Assembly (NCBI GenBank): GCA_017353855.1
Contig: JAFMSA010000077.1
Location: forward strand, 1 to 11,521
DNA length: 11,521 bases
Reading direction: 5' to 3'
Source: Alphaproteobacteria bacterium
GTDB lineage: Bacteria > Pseudomonadota > Alphaproteobacteria > ATCC43930 > CGMCC-115725
Of the stretch, positions 6,999-11,521 are shown piece after piece. Every line of letters starts with the position of its first letter. Position 1 is the stretch's first letter. Below the pieces are notes generated by a model. That model saw only the letters and a program-made list of their open reading frames with translations. It was not told where the DNA came from and made no database searches. The position numbers and the translations under genes were made by a program.

Positions 6999-7009
6999 TC
7001 AGCGATCAC
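6995..7009. repeat. perfect GTGATC-AGC-GATCAC inverted repeat spanning two convergent stops
   Basis: Six-base arms flank a 3-base centre in the 7-bp gap between glmS and the hydrolase gene. The glmS TGA (6996-6998) and the reverse-strand stop of the hydrolase (7006-7008) lie in opposite arms. It is too short, and lacks a T tract, for a confident bidirectional terminator. Confidence 0.4.
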
Positions 7010-7818
7010 ACGCCGAGGCCGAAGCGGCGGGTGAGAAAATCGAGGACATCGCACGCGCAGCGGCCGGGGAAAGCGTCGCAGACGTTGTGCGGCGCTCCTT
7101 CATAGACGCGCATCTCAACATCCCTCAGATTTCGTCGGAACGGCTCGTAATTGGCGGTCGAGCCGATCGGCTCGGCGCCCGGCACAACGACGAGGGTCGG
7201 ACAACCGATCCGGTGCAGCTCGTCTTGCCAGTCGTAGCCCGCCATCAGCAATACGAATTTGCCGATATAGGCCGGATCGTTTTTGGCGGCCTCGTCGAGA
7301 AACCACTCGACGAGACCGGGATCCACCTCGTCGAGCGGCAACCGCTCGGCGATCGTCTCTGCAAGAAAGGCGCGCAGGCCCTTCGCCCGGATCTGCGGGA
7401 TCCAGCTCGGGGCCTGGCTGTTTTTGAGCCCCGGCGTGGAGCCGAACAGCATCAGGCTGCGCACACGTTCACTGTGCTTCATCGCGAGCTGCTGGCCCAG
7501 ATAGCCGCCGGCCGAATTGCCGACTATGTGGGCGCGCGCGCAGCCGATATGGTTCATCAACTCGATGACGTCCGCGACCAGCCGCTCAAGCGTCAGCTCG
7601 CGGTCGGCAGGCGGAATTTCCGAACTTCCGTGGCCGCGCAGATCCATTCGCACAACCCGATAGTGCCGGCTGAGCGGCGGGATCCAGGCATAATAGCGGC
7701 GTGAACTGCCCATCGCTGCGTGCAGCAGCAGCAAAATCGGTGCCGGTTTCCACGGGTCGGCGAAGTCGTCGATGCAATAGCCGAGCCGTACGCCATCGCT
7801 CGCAACAAAACTCTCCAT
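7006..7818 (-). CDS. alpha/beta hydrolase fold protein
   Basis: The 270-residue protein shows the alpha/beta hydrolase layout. The oxyanion-hole region is LLLHAAMGSS (30-39), followed by the strand RMDLRGHGSS (57-66). The nucleophile elbow is GNSAGG with Ser102, and the catalytic His is His244 in GAPHNVCDAF. The acidic member falls in VVVPGAEPIGS, where Glu216 occupies the place usually held by Asp, so either Glu serves or the true acid lies elsewhere. A lid-like helical segment lies near 130-190. It resembles esterases, lactonases and C-C bond hydrolases; the substrate is unknown. The start at 7818 is preferred because GGAG lies 9 nt upstream; an in-frame ATG at 7833 has no good site. The open frame continues far upstream, antisense to the monooxygenase gene, as a shadow. 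It is convergent with glmS and divergent from the flavin monooxygenase gene. Confidence 0.88.
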   Translation of the reverse strand: MESFVASDGVRLGYCIDDFADPWKPAPILLLLHAAMGSSRRYYAWIPPLSRHYRVVRMDLRGHGSSEIPPADRELTLERLVADVIELMNHIGCARAHIVGNSAGGYLGQQLAMKHSERVRSLMLFGSTPGLKNSQAPSWIPQIRAKGLRAFLAETIAERLPLDEVDPGLVEWFLDEAAKNDPAYIGKFVLLMAGYDWQDELHRIGCPTLVVVPGAEPIGSTANYEPFRRNLRDVEMRVYEGAPHNVCDAFPGRCACDVLDFLTRRFGLGV

Positions 7819-7833
7819 GTCCCTTTTCTCCAT

Positions 7834-8016
7834 TGCCTGTTCACGAAACCGTCCGTCGCTCACGCGAAAACGGGGCCGGCGGCGAAGGATCGGGACTGGC
7901 ACCGCCGGGTTGCCGCTTCCCGCGAACGATCCGATACGCGGCCCGCCTTGCCTGGCTCTCGGCGATGCTCTACGACCGCGCCCGGCGACGCAACCTGAGC
8001 ACTTGGAGGTGATCTT
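7834..8016. promoter_or_regulatory. divergent intergenic region with weak plus-strand promoter candidate
   Basis: This gap of about 180 bp must carry start signals for both divergent genes. On the plus strand TTGCCT (7948-7953), a 17-bp spacer and TACGAC (7971-7976) form a weak promoter candidate that would give a leader of about 35 nt. GGATCG (7887-7892) and CGATCC (7927-7932) form an inverted repeat with a 34-bp centre, possibly an operator but also plausible by chance. No convincing minus-strand promoter was found. Shared regulation of the two genes is inference. Confidence 0.3.
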
Positions 8017-9060
8017 ATGAAGGTCGGGATTTTCCTCACCTGTCAGCACCCGCCGCAGAGCGACATGATCGCGGCACTGGAAGGCCAATACGCGATGGCG
8101 CGGCTGGCGCGGGACCGCGGGTGGGACGCCGTTGCAACCGGCCAGCACTACTTGAGCGAAGGGGTGCGCCAGCTCCAGCTCGTCCCGTTTCTGGCACGGC
8201 TCGCCGCCGAGGCGGGGGAGATGACGGGAATTGCCGGCGTGTTGCTGACCACGTTGCACAATCCGGTCGAGGTTGCCGAATGCATCGCCTCGCTCGACGC
8301 GATCTGGCGCGGCAATTTCGTGTTCGGGGTCGGGCTTGGCTATCGCGAGGTCGAGTTCGACGCTTTTGCAGTGCCGCGTGGCCAGCGGGTGCGCCGGTTC
8401 GAGCAGTGCCTCGAAACCGTCAAGCGCCTGTGGACCGAGGACCATGTCAGCTTTGAGAACGACATCTGCAAGCTGGACAACGTGAGGCTGACCTGCCGTC
8501 CGATCCAGCAACCCCATCCGCCGATCTGGTTTGCCGCCAATAATGACCGGGCGGTGCGGCGCGCCGCCCGCCTCGGCGACAGCTGGTTCATCAACCCCCA
8601 TGCGACGATACCCGAAATCACACGTCAGCTGAGTCTGTACCGCGCCGAGCTCGCGCGTCTCGGCAAGCCGTTTCCGCAGGAGCTGCCCTACGCACGCGAG
8701 ATCTATTGCGCCAAGGACAAGGCGACGGCGCTCGAGATGGCGGGCCCTTACCTCGCCGAGAAATATCGGACCTATGCCAGCTGGGGACAGGATGAAGTGC
8801 TGCCGGGCGACGACTCGTTCCGTCAACCGTTCGAGGCGCTGCTGCGCAACCGCTTTGTGATCGGCAGCCCCGAGGAATGCTACGAGCAGCTGCGTGCGTG
8901 CTGGGAAGAGGCGGGCGCGAATTTCCTGATCTTCCGCACTCACTGGAGCGGGATGCCGGTTGGCCATGCATTGGCCAGCATGCGCCTGATCAGCGACGAG
9001 CTGTTGCCCGAGTTGCATCGGATCACGCCGCCCGCTTCCGGCAGCAATCGGAAACGTTGA
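8017..9060 (+). CDS. LLM class flavin-dependent oxidoreductase (luciferase-like monooxygenase)
   Basis: The 347-residue protein has the luciferase-like TIM-barrel pattern. An N-terminal MKVGIFLTCQHP strand is followed by ARDRGWDAVATGQHY (31-45), TTLHNPVEVAECIASLD (78-94) and the diagnostic FGVGLGYREVEFDAF (103-117). PPIWFAANNDRAVRRAARLGDSWF (168-191) covers the conserved sugar/flavin-binding segment, and VIGSPEEC (281-288) is typical of the C-terminal part. Family members use reduced FMN or F420 to oxidise organic substrates such as sulfonates, alkanes, ketones or N-heterocycles; this one cannot be assigned a substrate or cofactor. GGAGGT (8005-8010) lies 6 nt before the ATG. No flavin reductase partner is in the window. 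It is divergent from an alpha/beta hydrolase, a pairing compatible with oxygenation followed by ester or ring hydrolysis. Confidence 0.92.
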   Translation: MKVGIFLTCQHPPQSDMIAALEGQYAMARLARDRGWDAVATGQHYLSEGVRQLQLVPFLARLAAEAGEMTGIAGVLLTTLHNPVEVAECIASLDAIWRGNFVFGVGLGYREVEFDAFAVPRGQRVRRFEQCLETVKRLWTEDHVSFENDICKLDNVRLTCRPIQQPHPPIWFAANNDRAVRRAARLGDSWFINPHATIPEITRQLSLYRAELARLGKPFPQELPYAREIYCAKDKATALEMAGPYLAEKYRTYASWGQDEVLPGDDSFRQPFEALLRNRFVIGSPEECYEQLRACWEEAGANFLIFRTHWSGMPVGHALASMRLISDELLPELHRITPPASGSNRKR

Positions 9061-9114
9061 CCCGTGTCGCGTCGCCGGCGCACGGGACACCTTCTCCCGC
9101 ACTGCGGGAGAGGG
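9061..9114. repeat. tandem hairpins, REP-like element and probable bidirectional terminator
   Basis: Two stem-loops lie directly after the monooxygenase stop. The first, 9061-9086, has arms CCCGTG(T)CGC and GCGCACGGG, 9 bp with one bulged T and a 7-nt loop. The second, 9090-9114, has arms CCTTCTCCCGC and GCGGGAGAGGG, 11 bp with one G-T pair and an ACT loop. The CTTCTCCCGC...GCGGGAGAGGG core and the downstream GACGAGTGAGGG (9155 region) recall dispersed REP-type repeats common in GC-rich proteobacterial genomes. It separates convergent genes, the usual place for such elements, and probably ends transcription in both directions. Confidence 0.65.
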
Positions 9115-9156
9115 TATCAACCCGGGGGTCGCAGCTCCGCGGGAGACGAGTGAGGG

Positions 9157-9996
9157 CTATGCCTGCGGCGGGAAGAAGACGAGGGTGCGCACCTCGAGGC
9201 TCTCGCGCGGCGGCGCGTCGGGCGGCGAGGTCGGGTCGTCGAAGCCGGTGTGAGCGGAAAACCGTGCTGCTCCCTCCAGCCCGGAATCGAAGCACCGGAT
9301 CAGCACCGGTTCGTCCGGTTGCATTTTCGGAAAATAGTAGTAACGCTGGTTGGGGTTGTAGGTGATCGAATAGGTCTCGCCTGTCCGATCGGGATATCTG
9401 AGGTCGCTTGCGATCAGGTTTTCTTCGCAGAGGCTCTGCGCGTCGCACAATGTCAGCGGCGATTCCAGCACCGGGCCGCGGATCGGCCGCCACAAATTGA
9501 TGATCGCAAAGCGGTGCCTGAGCAAATCCTCGGCTTCCTCGCCCATCAGATCGCGCACGCGCTGCGGCGACGACGATAGTGTGTAGTCGTTATGGACGCG
9601 CTTTGCCGGAATTTTTATGCCGCTGCCCTCGATCGCGGACATGACCGCGTTGCGCACAATGTGGTCGAATGCAACGACGCGAGAGGCGCCCGTCGCTGCC
9701 TTAATGACCTGTTCGCATTCCGGATAATAAGCCGACCGTATTTCATCTTCGTCATAGAAGTCTTTCACCGCACTGCGGTGGTGCAGCAGCACAAAGCCCT
9801 CCCGGTCCAGCGAAAGCTGGCCGGCAAGGGGCCGCGCGTCGCGGATCGGCACCTGATGGGCTTCGCTTTCCCCGGTCCTGACCGGAATCCCCGGGGGAGG
9901 CTCGTAGTTGTAAGCGACCGGCTTTTGCGCCATCGGAACGAGAAAGTTCAGCGGCGCCACGAGGGTGTCCAGGTCGCTCAGAGCCACGCCATCCAT
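9157..9996 (-). CDS. CmcJ/NvfI family oxidoreductase
   Basis: The 279-residue protein resembles the CmcJ/NvfI/AsaB group, which includes the cephamycin 7-methoxylation partner CmcJ, fungal NvfI and gibberellin desaturase-like enzymes, generally Fe(II)/2-oxoglutarate-type oxygenases. Visible landmarks are VVAFDHIVRN (107-116) and HNDYT with a His135-x-Asp137 pair that could bind metal. INLWRPI follows (166-172), and the C-terminal HTGFDDPTSPPDAPPRES (249-266) is a hallmark of the family and offers a distal His249 and an Arg. Metal roles are inferred. Length is normal for the family. The ATG at 9996 is chosen because GGAGG lies 5 nt upstream on the coding strand; an ATG at 10047 adds 17 residues but has no good site and would lie upstream of the promoter candidate. 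The gene is monocistronic here and has no CmcI-like methyltransferase beside it; substrate unknown. Confidence 0.85.
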   Translation of the reverse strand: MDGVALSDLDTLVAPLNFLVPMAQKPVAYNYEPPPGIPVRTGESEAHQVPIRDARPLAGQLSLDREGFVLLHHRSAVKDFYDEDEIRSAYYPECEQVIKAATGASRVVAFDHIVRNAVMSAIEGSGIKIPAKRVHNDYTLSSSPQRVRDLMGEEAEDLLRHRFAIINLWRPIRGPVLESPLTLCDAQSLCEENLIASDLRYPDRTGETYSITYNPNQRYYYFPKMQPDEPVLIRCFDSGLEGAARFSAHTGFDDPTSPPDAPPRESLEVRTLVFFPPQA

Positions 9997-10026
9997 CACA
10001 TCCTCCGCCTCATTCCATGATCCCGA

Positions 10027-10055
10027 CGGTAGAAGAAAGGCATCCAACGCGTCAA
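10027..10055 (-). promoter_or_regulatory. candidate promoter for the CmcJ-like gene
   Basis: On the minus strand TTGACG (10055-10050), a 17-bp spacer and CTACCG (10032-10027) resemble the alphaproteobacterial CTTGAC-N17-CTATAT pattern, with a good -35 and a weak -10. Initiation here would give a leader of about 25 nt carrying the GGAGG before the ATG at 9996, which supports that start. Confidence 0.35.
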
Positions 10056-10447
10056 CAATCCCGGAAGGAACCGCCGCAGCGAAACCTGAACTGCCAATTC
10101 GAGGCTATCGCGGGCACGTCCGCGATAATTGCGTCGACGCACACCGAGGCCGGACGGCTGCGCGAGACGCTCGGCAAAAACTTCGCCGTCGAGCCCATGA
10201 TCGATTCGGGGACGGGCCGGTCGGGCTGCACCCGGTCCCGATCCACCTCAGAGCGGTGGCGAACGTTAACTTTCCCTTCGAACTTTACTTTAAGGGCAAG
10301 CAGTGCCGTGCCCGTTGCTGACCCAATGACGGAGTGTCCTTTTGATCCGTCCGCTCGCTGAGAGCGTACGACGCTCACATCCTGAACCCAATCCGCGGAT
10401 TTGCGGGGACGCGATCGGGCAACGAGCGTATATTGAGCAATGGCGGG
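10056..10447. other. intergenic stretch without a convincing gene
   Basis: No supported gene was found between the divergent CmcJ-like and DUF2189 genes. A frame of 114 codons (10017-10361) is partly GC3-rich but has no ribosome binding site, a low-complexity Arg/Ser-rich end and no recognised family. A short AT-richer segment near 10263-10300 and a perfect GAGCGT-ACG-ACGCTC inverted repeat (10362-10376) are present. TATATT at 10429-10434 could be a -10 element for the DUF2189 gene, but no -35 lies at proper spacing. The region could hold a degraded gene or a small RNA; nothing more can be supported. Confidence 0.4.
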
Positions 10448-10528
10448 TCGCGGCCTCCCGTGAACGAAGGCCGTTGAACGTGCCGCGACGCGAGTGGCCC
10501 GCGGCCTCGAGCCGTCAGGTTCGGGAGG
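10448..10528 (+). promoter_or_regulatory. structured leader with possible Shine-Dalgarno sequestration
   Basis: Three mutually exclusive pairings are visible. GTCGCGGC (10448-10455) pairs with GCCGCGAC (10482-10489), and CGGCCT (10451-10456) pairs with AGGCCG (10468-10473). CCTCCCG (10454-10460) is a perfect complement of CGGGAGG (10522-10528), which contains the ribosome binding site of the DUF2189 gene. Such overlap could allow a translational switch, but GC-rich sequence produces such matches by chance fairly often. Confidence 0.3.
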
Positions 10529-10537
10529 TAAACGGCC

Positions 10538-11401
10538 ATGACTATCCGAAATCCCGTCGAATGGAGTGTGGACCAGTTCAAGCTTGCGGCTGTGGCCTTC
10601 GAGAGCGCCGGACGGGCCGGACGCAGGACCCTCGACACGCTGCACTCGCCGCCGCCGGCGATCCGCCGGATCGCGATGCGCGACCTCCCGGACATCCTTT
10701 TGCAGGGGCTCGACGACTTCGCCGCCTATCGGACCGACGTCATCTTTCTTTGCGTGATCTACCCTATCGCCGGACTCGTTCTGGCGCGGTTGGCATTCGG
10801 CTATGACCTGCTGCCGCTGGTGTTCCCGCTGGCCTCCGGGTTTGCGCTCGTCGGACCCCTCGCCGCAGTAGGGCTTTATGAAATGAGCCGCCGACGCGAA
10901 GTTGGTATGGCGGCCGGCTGGGCGGACGGCCTCGCGGTCGTGCGTTCGCCTTCGTTCGGCGCGATCGTGCTGCTGGGACTGCTGTTTATGGTGATATTTC
11001 TGCTTTGGCTCGTCGCGGCAGAAGCAATTTACCTGACGACGCTGGGCCCCGAGTCGCCGGCGTCGCTCGCCTCGTTCCTGCGCGACGTGTTCACGACCCA
11101 AGCGGGCTGGACAATGATTGTCGTCGGAGTGGGTGTCGGTTTCCTGTTCGCGGTCCTGGCGCTGGTGATCGGGGTCGTGTCGTTTCCGCTGCTCGTCGAC
11201 CGGGAGGTGGGGGTGGACACTGCCGTGCTGACCTCGATCCGCGCGGTGCTGGCGAATCCCGGCCCGATGGCCGGTTGGGGAGTGGTCGTCGCCGCCGCTT
11301 TGGTCATCGGGTCGATACCGCTTTTTCTCGGCCTGATCATCGTGGTGCCGGTCCTGGGGCACGCCACATGGCACCTTTATCGTGCGGTGGTCGCCGGCTG
11401 A
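10538..11401 (+). CDS. DUF2189 domain integral membrane protein
   Basis: The 287-residue protein begins with about 65 soluble residues and then has roughly five to six hydrophobic segments, near residues 67-86, 91-113, 140-165, 190-218 and 246-273. The end, VPVLGHATWHLYRAVV, and the DLPDILLQGLDDF stretch that leads into the first helix (49-61) are typical of the DUF2189 family, whose function is unknown. In many proteobacteria members lie near cytochrome oxidase genes, but none is seen here. Polar residues in the loop YEMSRRREVG (114-123) also fit the family. GGGAGG (10523-10528) lies 9 nt before the ATG. It is preceded by a long structured leader and followed by a run of nine A. The family call is fairly firm; its role and partners are not known. 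Confidence 0.85.
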   Translation: MTIRNPVEWSVDQFKLAAVAFESAGRAGRRTLDTLHSPPPAIRRIAMRDLPDILLQGLDDFAAYRTDVIFLCVIYPIAGLVLARLAFGYDLLPLVFPLASGFALVGPLAAVGLYEMSRRREVGMAAGWADGLAVVRSPSFGAIVLLGLLFMVIFLLWLVAAEAIYLTTLGPESPASLASFLRDVFTTQAGWTMIVVGVGVGFLFAVLALVIGVVSFPLLVDREVGVDTAVLTSIRAVLANPGPMAGWGVVVAAALVIGSIPLFLGLIIVVPVLGHATWHLYRAVVAG

Positions 11402-11429
11402 AAAAAAAAGCAGAACATTTTCGCGCCAC

Positions 11430-11448
11430 GGCGCCAGCAGTCGGTGCC
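11430..11448. terminator. weak stem-loop between convergent genes
   Basis: GGCGCC (11430-11435) pairs with GGTGCC (11443-11448), with one G-T pair and a 7-nt loop, 28 bp after the DUF2189 stop. On the minus strand a run of nine T (11409-11401) follows about 20 nt downstream, not immediately after the stem. It could help end transcription from either side, but it is weak. Confidence 0.25.
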
Positions 11449-11456
11449 CGGGATGC

Positions 11457-11521
11457 TCACAGCCCGTTTTCGGAGTGCAGCCGACGCAGCCGGTCCGATA
11501 TCTTTTGCGTGACCGTGGGAA
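11457..11521 (-). CDS. possible 3' end of a minus-strand gene, cut by the window edge
   Basis: Reading the minus strand from the window end, one frame gives PTVTQKISDRLRRLHSENGL then TGA (11459-11457). The composition looks like an ordinary helical protein C-terminus, and the convergent arrangement with the DUF2189 gene is natural. Only 21 codons are visible, so no family can be named and chance cannot be excluded. Confidence 0.3.
   Translation of the reverse strand, partial: PTVTQKISDRLRRLHSENGL

Noticed and set aside
7819..9120. Upstream extension of the alpha/beta hydrolase frame to 704 codons
   Set aside because: The hydrolase domain begins just after the ATG at 7818, which has a ribosome binding site; the extension is antisense to the clear flavin monooxygenase gene.
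10017..10361. 114-codon plus-strand frame in the intergenic region
   Set aside because: No ribosome binding site, Arg/Ser-rich end, no recognisable family, and it overlaps the promoter candidate of the CmcJ-like gene; kept only as a possible remnant.
10052..11374. 440-codon minus-strand frame opposite the DUF2189 gene
   Set aside because: Low-complexity charged sequence, with the membrane protein on the plus strand well supported.
1..11521. CRISPR array, tRNA, transposase, phage or toxin-antitoxin system
   Set aside because: No regularly spaced repeats, cloverleaf sequence, transposase or phage proteins, or toxin-antitoxin pair were seen on reading either strand.

Overview
The window is high in G+C and densely coded. 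Codons end mostly in G or C, Shine-Dalgarno sequences are strong, and several genes are close to known proteobacterial families. An alphaproteobacterium (Rhizobiales or Rhodospirillales type) is the best guess, but this rests on style and family resemblance, not on a marker gene. No tRNA, rRNA, CRISPR array, transposase, integrase or phage gene was seen.

Layout. (1) 1-2169, plus strand: a SAM-methyltransferase-like protein whose stop overlaps the start of a MetF-type methylenetetrahydrofolate reductase (ATGA overlap). A hairpin and a perfect 14-bp palindrome follow. (2) 2334-4705, plus strand: an amidase-signature hydrolase and, 2 bp later, a D-2-hydroxyacid dehydrogenase of the glyoxylate/hydroxypyruvate reductase type. 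A TTGACA-containing promoter candidate precedes them. (3) 4828-6998, plus strand: a 90-residue protein of unknown function followed by glmS (glucosamine-6-phosphate synthase). A perfect TTTTGCC-N8-GGCAAAA inverted repeat lies upstream. (4) 7006-9060: an alpha/beta hydrolase (minus) and a luciferase-like flavin monooxygenase (plus), divergent from a shared intergenic region. (5) 9061-9156: two strong hairpins resembling a REP-type element, between convergent genes. (6) 9157-9996, minus strand: a CmcJ/NvfI-family oxidoreductase. (7) 9997-10537: a long non-coding stretch with leader structures, then a DUF2189 membrane protein. The last bases may hold the 3' end of a minus-strand gene.

How the genes may work together. 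The methyltransferase, MTHFR and GyaR-like dehydrogenase touch one-carbon/C2 metabolism. The amidase, LLM monooxygenase, alpha/beta hydrolase and CmcJ-like enzyme look like accessory catabolic or secondary-metabolism enzymes. A shared pathway is inference only. The genes fall into at least five transcription units on both strands, and glmS is a housekeeping gene among them. No clearly undescribed multi-gene system could be demonstrated. The most interesting leads are the coupled methyltransferase-MTHFR pair, the unknown small protein upstream of glmS, the structured leader of the DUF2189 gene, and the divergent monooxygenase/hydrolase pair.
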